DNA of 64,000 nt from NCBI GenBank assembly GCA_037043235.1, contig JAWRVZ010000064.1, positions 496,001-560,000 of the forward strand. The letters run 5' to 3'. Below are positions 33,054-45,092 of this stretch, piece after piece. Source of the stretch: Rhodeus uyekii (taxonomy: Eukaryota; Chordata; Actinopteri; Cypriniformes; Acheilognathidae). A program made the translations under genes and the position numbers. The notes below the pieces were generated by a model. It saw nothing but the letters and a program-made list of their open reading frames with translations, had not been told where the DNA came from and did no database searches. Position 1 is the first letter of the stretch, and every line of letters starts with the position of its first letter.

Positions 33054-33141
33054 CAGTGGAGTTCACTTATCTCGACTCATTGTTAACTCGCCAATACTAT
33101 TGTGTCGACTTTTTTGAAGTGGAACCGCCAAACTCCATATT
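33054..33141 (+). mobile_element. Pogo-like element, 5' fragment (copy 1)
   Basis: Begins CAGTGGAGTTCACTTATCTC and continues through TTAACTCGCCAATACTATT and GAAGTGGAACCGCCAAACTC, matching the first 90 bp of the copies at 51647 and 56227. Homology stops near 33141 and a TA array follows at 33214, so the body is missing. Confidence 0.75.
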
Positions 33142-33211
33142 TGGACCATCAGATCCATAAACACTGAACCCCCTCACTTTACCCCCTTCAGAGAAAAACA
33201 AAAAATGAATA

Positions 33212-33213
<2 letters not shown>

Positions 33214-33247
<34 letters not shown>
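33214..33247. repeat. (TA)n microsatellite
   Basis: About 17 TA units. Confidence 0.95.
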
Positions 33248-33250
<3 letters not shown>

Positions 33251-33762
33251 TATTTGAAAGTGTTCCTTTTAAATTTAGTATCACTTGAATTCTGCAATCT
33301 TTCGAGAATGACATTTAGTCTGTAATTTAAAATCTTTATTTGAATATGGCAACATTTCTATTTTAAAAACTATATTTTAATACAGAATCATTTGTATTTT
33401 CAAATCTTTATTTGAATGAAAATGAGACCCCATTCTACAATATTTCCATGATTAAATCACTGACAGAGACTCATCCAATCACTATGGGCATAGTTAGTAA
33501 GCATGTTGACATCATCCATAGCAACGAGGTCAATCCTTAGCCTTTCCCTTAGCTTTATACTTCTCTCTACTCATCAATAAAAATTGTCTCAACAGCCTTG
33601 TGAATAGCTTTTAAGAGAAAACTCTTACCTAAGAATTTTCACTGCTATTTAAGATACAGTACAATGTTTTGTGAATAAGGACCCTGAAATCTCATTTGGA
33701 ATAAGTAAAAAAAAATAATTAAAAGAAAAAGAAAATTAAACAAAACTTCTTAAAGCTATACA

Positions 33763-34014
33763 TGTTGTGTCTGTCCTGTTATTGTCTACTCCCTGGTTCC
33801 ACCTGTCTCGTCATCATTCACCTCGTGAGACATGTCTAGCTGTGCCTCTTGTGTATATCTACCCTGTGTTTTCCATCAGTCTTGGTCCATCTTTATCAGA
33901 GTAAGCGCCGTGTAGAGTTGTGTTGTACTCACACCTGAGTTTTGGTAAATAAAAGACTGTTCTATTGGATTGTCCTTGTTCCCTGTGTGATTGTATGCGC
34001 TACAATTTGAGACA
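33763..34014 (+). mobile_element. Probable solo LTR, related to family 1
   Basis: It shares the family layout: CACCTGTCTCGTCATCATTC, a TGTATATCTACCCTGTG promoter-like stretch, CAGTCTTGGTCCATC, then an AAATAAAAG signal and a CCTTGTTCCCTGTGTG tail, as in the copy at 45093. Ends are blurred and I found no clean target duplication. Confidence 0.45.
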
Positions 34015-35953
34015 TTATATATTTATCAAAAAAAAAAAAATTGGACTATATTAAAATATCTGACATGGATTGTATTGACTACTTTTATGTTTTTTGTTGT
34101 TTTTGTTGAAGCCTGACAGCCTGGGTCGCTATTAATTGTCACTTAATAATAAAAAAACTGCATTTTCACTTGACAAATAACAGCATACAGGTTTCTAATG
34201 ACATGTCGGTTAGTAAATGATGACAGAATTGTCATTTTTGGCTGAACTATTCCCTCTAATGATTAAATGTTACAGCCCATTAACCTTCGTGAAGAAGTCT
34301 TTGATATTAAATGTTGATGTAATGCTGCTCATTTAGTCTGCATTCCTTCCAGAGGCATGTTAAATAAACACAACAGGTTAAAGTCTATTCCAGAACATTG
34401 CTCCTGCAGCATCTGGATTGCTCAGTCGGATACGTTTCAGTCATTTAAAGCAGCCCAAAATGAGCTCTAGCACAATGGTGCCTGTCTCCTGGCCCGCAAG
34501 CGCTCAGACAGAAAGTTTCCCTGACATTGACCATTCTCCTCACATCCTGCACATATGCGTGTTTTCATCCGTCACGCCTGGGCCCTGCCACCAACATCTG
34601 CAGTCCTGCGGGAGCTGCAAACACAATATAAACCTTTTTGGAACACAGATCCCTGGAGAACAGGCTACACTTTTGTCCATCAGACCCAGTTTCCTGAAGA
34701 GAAATCTTGAGCCCGACCATTGAAACCCAATCTGAGTGTGGACGAAGTGCAGAGAGCCTCCACCTTCCTCCCCATGAGATGCTTTTTTTCACTGGGACTT
34801 AGCCAGAAGTCAGTATTCAAAACTGCTCTCAGTGAGTGAGTGAGAATAAGGGGATTCTTCATTTTGGGCTAATTAAAAGATTACTTTAAAAATGTAACTT
34901 TTTCAAACTGTGCTTAAAGGTCAAAGGTCATGGTCATGATCAAAAAAGAAAAGAAAGATATAATTAATGAATGATATAAAAATAATACCACTAGTAAATA
35001 AGTCTAATTTAGAAAATATAAAGGCTACTGCAAATAATAATTCTACTACCAATGATAATCAGGCGACAGAAAGTTGCACCTAATTTAAAAATCATCTAAT
35101 AATTATTGCAATGAATACACTCATAGAAAAAATTCAACTTATTCAAGCTCTCATATACAGTAATATAACTATGCCAAAGTCATGCAAAGTAAAAACCACG
35201 GCAGTGAACTGAGATATACAGATAAGCATCTAGGTGGCCACCATTCTAAATTTAGAAATTATGTAATAGCTATAGGCAAGATAATATACAACTTACAAAC
35301 ATCTTAAAACAGAGCAGCCAACCAGCTGCAGACCAGGCACTTCACAAATCAAAACAGTCTGGGAAAAAAGATCAAGGAGACGCTCTGATATAAATGGTCA
35401 AAATATGTACCAATATAGGGCTTTAAACTCTTCGAATGGAAACCAAGTGATACTGAAGGCATGAAAAGAAATCTAAAGTCACAAATATTATTGTACAGAC
35501 ACACTATTGCCAGCCGGCTCATGTTCGCATCCAGACAGTGCGTCTTCAGAGCTAGTGGGATGGGAATAGCTCTGTCACACTAGTGAGAATATACAACCTA
35601 GTTTAAATTACTGGTGTTAATACCAGTCTGCCTAGTAATAAGAACCAGCAATACCACATCTGACTCAGCTAAGCCCTGATTATGATGGACATAAGTACCA
35701 TTGTTAAAGTCAATGACATCAAATAGCCATGATAACCATAAATTACTTGCATTGCATAATAAATTGCACATTGCATCAGCACAGTTATATGCACTGTTAT
35801 ATGTTGCCTATATTGTATTATATATTTTAAGAATGAAAAAAAAATGCACAAAATGAGCCAAGGATGAAATAAAAATATAGAAAAGCTATAACTTTAATCA
35901 TAGTTAGTTTTTGATTAATTATCATACAATGAATATCAATGAAGACAGTGATG

Positions 35954-35956
<3 letters not shown>
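34015..35956. other. Unassigned intergenic stretch
   Basis: Contains a MITE right end near 34210-34256 (GACAGAATTGTCATTTTTGG). A moderately GC-rich block at 34400-34860 has overlapping frames of 60-101 residues on both strands and no known domain. Confidence 0.35.

Positions 35957-36001
<45 letters not shown>
35957..36001. repeat. (TA)n microsatellite
   Basis: About 22 TA units. The 65-81 residue isoleucine/tyrosine-rich open frames over it on both strands are artefacts. Confidence 0.95.
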
Positions 36002-36006
<5 letters not shown>

Positions 36007-37161
36007 CAATAAAATAAACAATGTCAGCATAAATATATTGTTTTTACACATAGATAATAATAAAAAGTCCATTAAAATGGTCTTTAAGCTTCATTTGAAG
36101 AATCATTTACTCAACAGTGGATTATTTGCCAAGTAACACTCGCTAAACATCGAGTGAAACATCACTAAACAAAATTATAATTCTCTATGAATAAAACATT
36201 AAGAGATGTTTTGTCAAATGAAAAGCTCACCGCTTCTCTTGGCTTTCTGGCATTTGTTTTGTTGCTTTGTCATAACCACAGGATCTTATATTACACATTA
36301 TTGTTGCTTGAGGCAATATATGCTGGTATCTGTGGCATATTTGACCCCTTTCTACGGGTACATGCCCCTTCTGAAGATGGCTCTTGGCAAGCTGACACAC
36401 TGGATGTGTCGGCTTAAAAACCATATTAATTACCAGCTAGACTCCTGAGTTCTGTTATTCAATACCTTCATCTCTCATCACGAAACAGTCGGCCATACAC
36501 ACACACACCCTGCGGCCAAAAGCCAAACATTTCCATTACTCCATGACCTTTCCTAAAATACCATAATGGAAACCACAGGCTGTTTACATTTGCATACTAC
36601 ACCAAAATAAGTTCAGCCAAGAGCCTTTAACCTAAACACCAAACCTATACCTAGCCACCATGGAAAACTCTACAGTAATTGACAAAACCAAATACAAACC
36701 GTGAAGGAGACGTGAATCCGTCCAATATGGGACTGATGTTGTCAAGCAAACAAGTTTCCACCGTAACATCGAGCTACTTTAACCAGGTCTTGGTGATCCT
36801 GAGGCCAGGCAGTAAACGGCGCCATGTCCCAGGACAAATACGCAGCTTTATACTGGAACCACAAATCTGTTATTATTCCTCAAGGCCTTCCAAGAGAAAT
36901 TACAGAAAGGTTCATGTTTAAAGGTAATAATGAGCCAGGCTGATCCAGCCCTTTGAGGACGAAAAGAAAACAACACCATCAAGAATAAAAAGCCAAGAAA
37001 TAAGTAAAGTTACCTCCACACTTAATAATAAAATAAACAGAAATCTGAATCTGAAAAGTGGTGTACATTGTAAAACCTTCAGCCTTTGTCACAAATATAA
37101 ATTAAGGATCACCACTTATTGCCACTATTTATTAATATATCATTAACAGCTTTAGTAGCAT
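36002..37161. other. Unassigned intergenic stretch
   Basis: Overlapping short frames at 36187-36448 include hydrophobic stretches but share no recognised domain or splice context. Confidence 0.35.
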
Positions 37162-37312
37162 TCCTGTAGCTCAAGGAACGTCAAGGTCATGGGTTCGATT
37201 CCCAGGGAAAGCAAGATTAAATAAAGCTGATTAAAATGTCAATGTGAATCTTGAATGTAATATAAGTTGATTTGGATAAAATGCATCATGTTGCCAAATG
37301 CATAAATGTACA
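37162..37312 (+). mobile_element. tRNA-derived SINE, fish HE1/DANA-type
   Basis: The tRNA-like head has CCTGTAGCTCA, a shortened A-box region and a B box GGTTCGATTCC. It is followed by CAGGGAAAGCAAG and the tail TTGATTTGGATAAAATGCAT ending in CCAAATGCATAAATGTA. It is the same family as the copy at 6970-7118, here on the plus strand, with a small deletion after the A box. Confidence 0.8.
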
Positions 37313-37839
37313 TAAAAAGCATAACATACCGAAAAGCAAATCTCAAAAGGCTATGTAACTATAATATCATCCGCACTTTGAAAAAAAGTTAATGTATAAG
37401 AATGACTAACAAAAATATGTATGTGTGTGTCCGCATACATACAGTACACTCATATAGACTAATATATACTATATTGAATTTCTCAACCGCTTGATTGCTT
37501 TTATTATTGCAAAATGTAAACTATATTATCACCCAACTCTAATACAGTAAATGTAACTATTAGGCATGATGATATTAAAGTTGTGAAAGGCGTGATAGTC
37601 TTTTCTTTTGATTCAAGAGATTCAAGATTATAAACATTAAAATCATGATTTTCTGCAAAAATGCTTTAAAACAATGTTTTGTGAAAAGCACTATATAAAT
37701 ATATTTTACTTCATGTCATTTTCTGACAAATGAATGAATTAATTAATGAATGAATAGCTTCTTCCTTCAAAGAAAAGGTATTAAGGGCACACTAAAAAAC
37801 AGTATTTTGAATGGGGTGATATAGTGCAAGTTAGTAAAG
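37313..37839. other. Unassigned intergenic stretch
   Basis: AT-rich; a short TGAATGAATTAATTAATGAA run near 37735, nothing else. Confidence 0.4.
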
Positions 37840-38003
37840 ATGAGGGCTGGAAATTGCAAGTTGAATGTTAAAATCCCTCATGGGGTTAATATGACAGAAA
37901 GTGGCCTTGAACAAGATACCTAGGGATCTTCCGAAGAGATTGTCCCAATAATAATTGTGTTGCAAGTCACTTTGAATAAAAGCGTCTGCTGAATGACTAA
38001 ATG
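37840..38003 (+). mobile_element. SINE-like repeat with AAAGCGTCTGC tail
   Basis: The 3' tail CAAGTCACTTTGAATAAAAG followed by CGTCTGCTGAATGACTAAATG is the conserved fish SINE tail. The head (GGCCTTGAACAAGATACCTA region) lacks clear A and B boxes, so it is either a decayed tRNA head or a different SINE family. Confidence 0.6.
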
Positions 38004-40422
38004 ACCCCCAATGACACATTGGCAATAAAACGTGTCTTCACTTGTAATGCGGGTCATTAAGAGGGTGGTGAGGAAGGTGCCTTCATGTTTTGATGTTATA
38101 GAAATGGTGGTTGATCAGAAGGGGTTGGATTGAAGTGTGTTTGAAGTGCAAGTAGAGGCGAGCGGTTCAGATAGCTGGTTGATTTTGGCCTGGTTAAACT
38201 CTGGCGGCAAGAGCAAAAAAAGCTCTGGGTGTTTACCCAAACCGTGGCGTGTTTGAATTGGATATCCTCATTGCCCTTCACCGCGAGCCACCAGACAACT
38301 GGAGTTTCCCCTAGTCGCTTTCCTCATCCTCTATCATCTAGCAAGAGCGATCTGCCAAGATTTTGTTTTTCTCCAATGAATCGTGGATGTCCAAACAAGC
38401 CGATGTGTTATTCATTATATGCTATCTAAAAACCACCACACGCACGAACACAAGTGCAGGGCAAGCTGTGGGTCTCACCCTGGCCCAGTTTCTCTGAGTA
38501 CCTCAATCTGTTAGACACGCGCATGTGGCATTAGCAAGACGCTTGCTCTCCGTGTGGTCTGTAAGACTATATGAGCATGTATCGGCCATACGTGCCTTAC
38601 TCAGTTTCACATGGATCTACTGATACTACACACAGCATTCCTTTAGGGAGCTAATGAGCGATCAGCGCTTTATTCAGTTTTTGTTCTGCCAGTACGTACA
38701 CTTGCATGAATAACTATAAAGGACTCTTTCATCGTATCTGCCATTTATGTATGACTACAGCTGCTACAGAGTTCCTACATAGTCCTATGGTCAAATTAGG
38801 ACAGTAGATGTACTCAAATATTCCCTGTGACACTAATAATAATAAAAAACAATAACAACAACAACTAATAATAATAGCTTTTTACAGTTCCAAAAGAAAA
38901 TGTGAGTAATAAAAATAAATAATAAATGCTACAAAGTACACCATTATTCAACAATATATCCAAAATAGTATTGTATTATACAATACAAAAAAAAATAGAA
39001 GACATTCAAATGACAATAACGGCGTTTAATAACGGTGTTAATAAAGTATTAGTGATTTTAAAATTTTATTGAAAATTAACAAAAAAGTAATAAAAAAGTA
39101 TAAAATCAATAGATCTTTACATGTATATAAATTATCAACTGAAAAATATTTGATAATGTATTAACAAAAATTCTTTAATATTGGCTGATAACCAATATGG
39201 CACATATTATGTAAGCAGTCTACACTGCGTTGGTAACTACACTGTAAATCACACTTCAATCTCACTGTAAAAGAGAATGGAAAACGTTATAACTATTCAC
39301 AAGCTGTGAAATATACTATTACAACCATTAATAAAGATCATAAGATGTAGCAGGAAGTGCTAAAGCTACTGAAATCAACTCCAGAGACACCCTGATAACT
39401 TCCATGAGACACAGGACACTATAAATATGCAAAGACATGGACACAATCTCCTCCATTACCCTAAAGGTCTTGTGTTCGAAGACGGTGTCGACAGTATCAC
39501 ATTGACTGCTGATTGGACGTCTTCATGTCGGGTGTCCCTATGTCTTCCAGTGTGTCTGTTTCCACTGACTCGCAGGAGGTCACCATGTATGTGTGCAACA
39601 TCTTATTTTTAGTAGATGTAAACAGTATGCATGGCGCTCTTGTCAGTTATCTCAGAGTTTGAGTGAGGCTCTGAAGATGGACGGGTTAATTAGACGGGTT
39701 AAGGTCTCTCCTCAACATTCTTAAAGTGACATGCATACTGCACAGGGTTAAAACTTCACCTTCCACAGTTAGGGCTGATATACTTTTAAAGTGACAAATG
39801 CCGAATGTCATCTCAAAGAGTCTCTAGAAAGCAATTCTGTTTGTCGGCAATTGTTTTTAGAATAATAAAGAGGCGTGATGCAGGAAAAGCGACTGCATTG
39901 TCTACAATGTTTGTCTGAAACCAAACACAAAAACTGATCTTCTGTCTATGAATTTTAATCTGATTGTTTTTTTAAGGTATCCTTAATGTTTTATTATATG
40001 CTACAACCTTACAAGTAAAAGTGGCATTTGGAGCAATACAATAAAAAGTGAATCAATTGATGTATCAATTTACAATGGTAAATAAGCATAATAGGCATTA
40101 AATATTTAATTGTAATATTTATTTATTATTCTAAAGTGCACTTGATTTGTTTTTTAGATCCTGTTTATGCTGCCTTGGATTTTAGGTAGATGGTACACCA
40201 GGACCAAAACCTTTTTGCATTAATCATAATGCCACTGGACAGCAATATTACAATCAATAACCCTAACCCTTTTGGCAGGCTACAATACTAAAATTACAAT
40301 TAAAATAAAGACAACTTAAACTGAAGTTAAAAACCTCTGGAAAAACTAAAAATCAAAAGACAATCAGATTACTTACTGACTAAGCCTTAAGGGAGTCATT
40401 GGTCTCAGACATAGCCTCTCCC

Positions 40423-40426
<4 letters not shown>
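38004..40426. other. Unassigned intergenic stretch
   Basis: No recognised repeat termini. Two overlapping 61-66 residue frames on opposite strands at 38096-38429 and one of 61 residues at 39427-39612 have no domain. Confidence 0.4.

Positions 40427-40484
<58 letters not shown>
40427..40484. repeat. (TG)n microsatellite
   Basis: 29 TG units, the longest CA/TG array in the window. Confidence 0.95.
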
Positions 40485-40485
<1 letters not shown>

Positions 40486-40514
40486 ATGCATGCGCATGTG
40501 TGTGACCTGTTCAA

Positions 40515-40775
40515 TTATGCTGTGGCGATGTCCAAAATCCTTGACCTTGTGGTGACATTTTGACATTTTTTAGGTCCCCATGAGGAAAACAACTTATAAA
40601 TCATACAGAAGGATGTTATTTGAAAATATATTAAATGAAAATGCTGAACATTTTCTATGATGAGTATGTTTGGGAGTAGGGGTAGTGTAGGGGAATATAA
40701 TACACAGTACAGTATAAAATCATTTTGTCAATGGAAAGTCCCCATAGTACATGAAAACAATGTGTGTGTGTGTGC
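40515..40775 (-). repeat. GGGGACTTTCC repeat, inverse copy
   Basis: Reads GGTCCCCATGAGGAAAACA at one side and GGAAAGTCCCCATAGTACAT at the other, the inverse of the copies at 8611-9090. Like them it is bordered by CA/TG tracts on both sides (40427-40484 and about 40761-40772). Confidence 0.65.
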
Positions 40776-40818
40776 GATTGTTAAATACATTAGCGTTAAG
40801 TGTGTGTAGGTGTTGTGT

Positions 40819-40879
40819 GCTAGGGAGTGCATGATGCGATAGTACGTCTCCTAGAATCGCAGTGGCCAGTTATCTCTAT
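40819..40879 (+). repeat. 61-bp duplicated segment, copy 1
   Basis: Matches 41956-42016 at 59 of 61 positions (GAGTGCATGATGCGATAGTA core). It lies in otherwise unassigned DNA, 1137 bp from its partner and in the same orientation. Confidence 0.8.
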
Positions 40880-41802
40880 CAGCATGTGTTTGTGCGCTTA
40901 AAAGCAAAGGCCTGTATCCCATCTACACCTCTTATATAAAGTGGTTGATGGCGACTTTCAATGGCCAGACATGACATGCAACAGACAAACAACCCTTCTG
41001 TGTTTATGTATATAGAGACAGTGAAAGTAGTTGATTAATGGAAAGTCAGGCTCAGATGTCACTCAGGAATCAGGTGTGAGTCTGATAAGTTGACCGCATC
41101 CCCTACAAAGCCGTCTCATTTTGCTCTTTAAGTGAGATGGAAAGATGCAGAGGCAGTTGAAAAAGGTACTTCAAATTAATAGAAAAATCAATATGTCAGT
41201 TTCTTAGCCATACAAAATTCAGTTAGGATCTTCTACACTGATGTTATTGCTGCTGCTGCTGATGCTGTTGCTTAGACAATAAATACATGACACTCTACTG
41301 AGCAAGAAAGACATGCAGCTGCTAAACAATAGCATACATGAATTAACCATAGCAGGTATGGCGCTGTGGAAGGTCATACAACTTGGTTTATGAAAGCGCA
41401 CTGCAACTACTGCTGCTGACCAAGTATTTGAAGGTTAAGTAGTAACTTGGTAAAAATCTAGTTTGGTCCATTTTAACTGAAACTTTTATAGTGTTTTGGA
41501 TCCTTTTCTAAGCTTGAAACCTTTAGCCCCAGAGCTTGATAATTATGCAAAAGAGCAAGTAGTGCAATTATTCAAAATTGATCTTCTTTTCTGACCATGG
41601 AGTCAGAAATCCATACAGATTTGAAACAACGTGATGGGTAATAATTATAAACAGAATATTTGGTTGAAATACAGTTCTGTCATAAAACTGTAAAATTATG
41701 CAGGCTTAGCTCGATCTAATAACAGTCAAATAATTTTCTTACAATCACATCTATAGGGCACAGATGATTGGTTCCTGCTGTATCAGTAGCCAATGAGCTC
41801 GC
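40880..41802. other. Unassigned stretch between the two duplicated segments
   Basis: No exon or repeat family recognised; a short CTG/CTGCTGCTG run near 41247-41275. Confidence 0.4.
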
Positions 41803-41935
41803 TGCTTAAAGGGACAATCCACCAAAAAGTATGCACTTTGTCATCCTTTATCCATCTTCATGTTGTTTCAAACCTATTTGCAATGCTTTCTTCAGCGTGA
41901 TATAAAAACATATTTTGAAGATAGTCAACATTTAC
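41803..41935 (+). mobile_element. 5' fragment of the GTTCACC-type MITE
   Basis: TTAAAGGGACAATCCACCAA followed by TTTGTCATCCTTTATCCATC and the GTTGTTTCAAACCTATTTGC block is a diverged start of the same MITE family seen at 28486. Confidence 0.5.
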
Positions 41936-41955
41936 TTCTATTGTATTTTTTTTTT

Positions 41956-42016
41956 GCTAGTGAGTGCATGATGCGATAGTACGTCTCCTAGAATCGCAGA
42001 GGCCAGTTATCTCTAT
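41956..42016 (+). repeat. 61-bp duplicated segment, copy 2
   Basis: 59 of 61 identical to 40819-40879. It is followed directly by a GTTGCGCGA-repeated stretch and then a hAT-like terminus ending near 42154. Confidence 0.8.
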
Positions 42017-42154
42017 ATGCTCGACTGTTGACGGGGGGGTTGCGCGACTGTTGTGGGTTGCGCGATGCTCAACTCCTAACAATAAAATGGACGGAATTGT
42101 ATTTGTACCTCTGCTCCACCGAAACCCTGGGTTAAGAACCACTGCTCTACAGAA
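42017..42154. mobile_element. hAT-like element, one end only
   Basis: CCCTGGGTTAAGAACCACTG (ending near 42145) is the inverse of a CAGTGGTTCTTAACC hAT terminus. No matching left terminus was found, so only the right end remains. GTTGCGCGA(C)TG units repeat at 42040-42070. Confidence 0.45.
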
Positions 42155-42246
42155 ATTTCTCATCAAATTCTAAACGACCTGAGCTATGTCATTCGTATAG
42201 TTTGTATTATGCCAACAGCTTAGGTTAACAATGAAGTTAAATGGTA

Positions 42247-42440
42247 GCACTTCACAACAAGTTTTAATTAGTTAACATTAACAGTTAACTACAATAGTTT
42301 ACATCAGTGGTCCCCAACCCCCGGTCCGCGGACGAACTGGTACCGGTCCGCGGAATTATTATCACGCGTTTACCGGTCCGCGGCACAAAAAAGGTTGGGG
42401 ACCACTGGTTTACATGAACTAACTTTTATAAAGTGTTATC
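42247..42440 (+). repeat. TTAGTTAACATTAAC-type dispersed repeat, interrupted
   Basis: GGTAGCACTTCACAACAAGT and TTAGTTAACATTAACAGTTA open the element and TTTATAAAGTGTTATC closes it. This is a common fish non-autonomous repeat with ACTTTA...AAAGTGTTA ends. It is interrupted by the 103-bp MITE at 42305-42407. A related copy covers 43085-43345. Confidence 0.55.
42305..42407. mobile_element. 103-bp hAT MITE (TSD GTTTACAT)
   Basis: The ends are CAGTGGTCCCCAACC and its imperfect inverse GGTTGGGGACCACTG, with a perfect 8-bp duplication GTTTACAT (42297-42304 and 42408-42415). It has three copies of the 11-mer CCGGTCCGCGG and very high CpG content for its size. With an 8-bp duplication and CAGTGG ends it belongs to hAT. 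The intact duplication and small size suggest a recent or well-preserved insertion. Confidence 0.9.
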
Positions 42441-43084
42441 AATAAAACATAAAAGGACTCAATTAATCCTCCAGAGTTTTGAAAGAACAACCTCTGAGCA
42501 AAAATTTTACTTTAAGCTTAACAGAACAATGGGGCAGGACATCCAAATGTGTTCTCCATTTCGACGTCGCTGTCCTTCACAACTCGGCTTTAACAATAGG
42601 AAAAAGGCAATCCACCATTGACCGTATCATAATGGCCATTTCCTACCAAGTACATCCTATCGTCTACTCAGCCAATGAAATGAGACATTAGATGTCACGT
42701 TTCAAGGATCACGCTCCACTGAACCACACAAGTTGCATTTCAACGTGATATTCTCAGAGCACTGTGACATATGACACCATGTGAAATAAAAAAGTGATGA
42801 TTGTGCCGACTAATTACTTTTTGCATCTTAGCCATGAAGGGCAGACGAACTGTTTAATGTCGTTCATCTGTGAAGTATTTGGCACAGATGAGGACTGGAA
42901 AGTTTCTTTCATGCCCATGACTGTATCCTTCATGCTTTCTGGAGTATGAAATGACACTTTAGCCTCTGTTGGAATAATGCAAAAGCTGGAAATGGGTTTG
43001 ATAACCTTTAACTAAGGGCATCACGGATCAAAACTTTGCTCACATTCCATGTTTTTGACCTTCTGAATGTTCATTTATGCAGCA
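42441..43084. other. Unassigned intergenic stretch
   Basis: Two overlapping 62-70 residue plus-strand frames (42433-42691) have no domain; no repeat recognised. Confidence 0.4.
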
Positions 43085-43345
43085 TATGGAATTTGTTTGC
43101 ATTAGTTAACGACATTTGTGAACATGAACTAACAACGAACAACACTTCAACAATATTAATCTTAATCTATTCATTCATAATTGACAATATTAATGCATTT
43201 AAGATCAACAGTGTCTGTTAACAAATGCATGCACTGTGAACTTATATAAACACCATTATTTCTATTAAGTAACATTATATAATAATTGCTGTCAAAACTA
43301 TATTTACTCATTGTTAGTTCATTGTTAATGCATTACATTTCTACC
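43085..43345 (+). repeat. TTAGTTAACATTAAC-type dispersed repeat, second copy
   Basis: GCATTAGTTAACGACATTTG, GAACATGAACTAACAACGAA and the inverse-like CATTGTTAGTTCATTGTTAA near the end match the family at 42247. Terminal blocks are incomplete. Confidence 0.5.
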
Positions 43346-45009
43346 AAATTTCCTTAGGATCTGCATTGCTTGATTAAAAGAGCTGCATCCGAAATCGATT
43401 ATGACCAATAAGTTATGACAACATGTTTTTACATTGTTTTAACTCATAAAAATATGTTGTTTTATATAATGTAGTTATACAAGGTTCAACTAATTTTATA
43501 TGTCATTTTAATGCAATTTCAGTTGAAACGACTTAAACATCAAAGTTGATTGTACTTGATTTAAGGCAGCAACCTTTGTTAAAAAAATTTTTTTAGTGTT
43601 GTTGCTTAATGAAGCAATTACTTCTATATAGTAGGGAAGCATGTGATTTCGGATGCAGGCTTGTGTTTTGTCTCCAATCCCAGAATGCATAGCACTTTGC
43701 ACAGACTGTGTCAATGAGGACATGTCTGTTTTGAACAATCTAATATTATAGGTCAAATTTAAGCACAAATTTACCTTATTCTAAGACTAAAAGGAGTTTT
43801 TAATGGAGATGTGCCAGGAAAAATGCAGGTTAACGCAGAACTAAAATAACACGTCTGGACAAGCTTTCCTGTTAAGCTAATGTCGCTCTTTTAGTTAGAA
43901 TAGCAGATTATATTAAACAGAACATGTTGGTTATACAGCACGGTTAGACCTTTAATCACAGCTGACATCCTGGATGTGTTTCTAGACCTGATTAGTGCTC
44001 ATGGTTTTTTTGACTCATCCTTCAGAATAGGTTATTTTGGTCATTTTGCACCATGGTAATTTAGCTCTTTTGGCAGGTTAGGCCGGTGTGTGGCGTCTGG
44101 ATCCCTCATGGCTCAGGTGCTGAAGAGCGAAGTGGTGATGACCATCTGCAGGGACTTCAAACAATCTGCCATCTGCTTCAGATTACCGCAACCAAAGCGG
44201 CCCACCAATAAACCAGCCAGCGAGAGAGGTAGAATGCGTACAGGTTTCATCAATCACTTAGACTTCTTCCCACAATCTAACCAGACTACCACCTGTGTCG
44301 TGGCTGCATTTGCTATCAAAAATCTATTTTGCTATGCTATCTATTTTGCTTGCTGGCACTATGTGTGAAATAAATGCCATATTAGTTGAATAAGCTATTG
44401 TTTTAAATGTATGGAAAAATCAAAAGGTACTACATCTATCGGTCTGCTCTGGCTCATATTTGTCCCAGGGAAGGTTCTCTCAGCACTCACTCAAAATGGT
44501 TCTTATGGTGCCATTTCAGGTGCATTAATGGAAATGAAACATCTGCTCGCTCTCAGATGTTAATTAGTTGTGATAAATCATTGGTTAGATGATGATTGGT
44601 TGGAGCTCCTCTGAGATGAGATGTCTCATTCTACCAAATCCACAGTCATCAGTCAATGGTTACTGATATGACATTGGAGAGTTAGTTAATGAGGCCACTA
44701 AGTTAATTAAAATTACCCAATGTGAGGAATGAAACAAGTCTAAAAACAGACTTTTAACCTTTTCTCCTGCATCAGTGCATTCTATTTGCAGAGATGCAGT
44801 AAAGTAAGTTTGTAAGGCTTGTCACAAATTGTACTCTTGATATGGACATGGTAAATTGTAAAACTAACAACTGTACAACAACTAGCTAACTGTCTATAAC
44901 AGTTTGATGAGACCACAGTATGTTTTCTGAACAAAATATACTTCAAGAGGCAGGAGAATACATTTCTAAACTTAAAATATGTTTAATATATTTTCGATGA
45001 TAGATCTAC
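43346..45009. other. Unassigned stretch including a splice-bounded segment at 44077-44231
   Basis: Mostly single-copy-looking. One segment bounded by acceptor- and donor-like sequences is discussed in the findings. No domain recognised. Confidence 0.35.
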
Positions 45010-45092
45010 CCGACCATTCAAAACCCATTTTCAGGATCACATGACACTGAAGATATAATGAAGTAATAATGCTGAAATTTCAGCTTGGCCAT
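45010..45092 (-). mobile_element. Fragment of the TTTGGGGTCAGTA MITE family
   Basis: AGGATCACATGACACTGAAG and the AATGCTGAAATTTCAGCTT block are the inverse of the family's TCAGTGTCACATGATCCT region. It is truncated at 45093 by the solo LTR. Confidence 0.5.

Noticed and set aside
35827..36136. Overlapping frames with long IYIY runs
   Set aside because: Translation of a TA array on both strands.
36187..36448. Hydrophobic frames of 76-80 residues that resemble membrane segments
   Set aside because: Two frames of the same DNA and one on the opposite strand are all open; none has a signal peptide with a plausible start or any homologue I can name.
37162..37230. Possible tRNA gene from TGTAGCTCA and GGTTCGATTCC
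   Set aside because: No cloverleaf can be closed, and the fish SINE tail follows; it is a SINE head.
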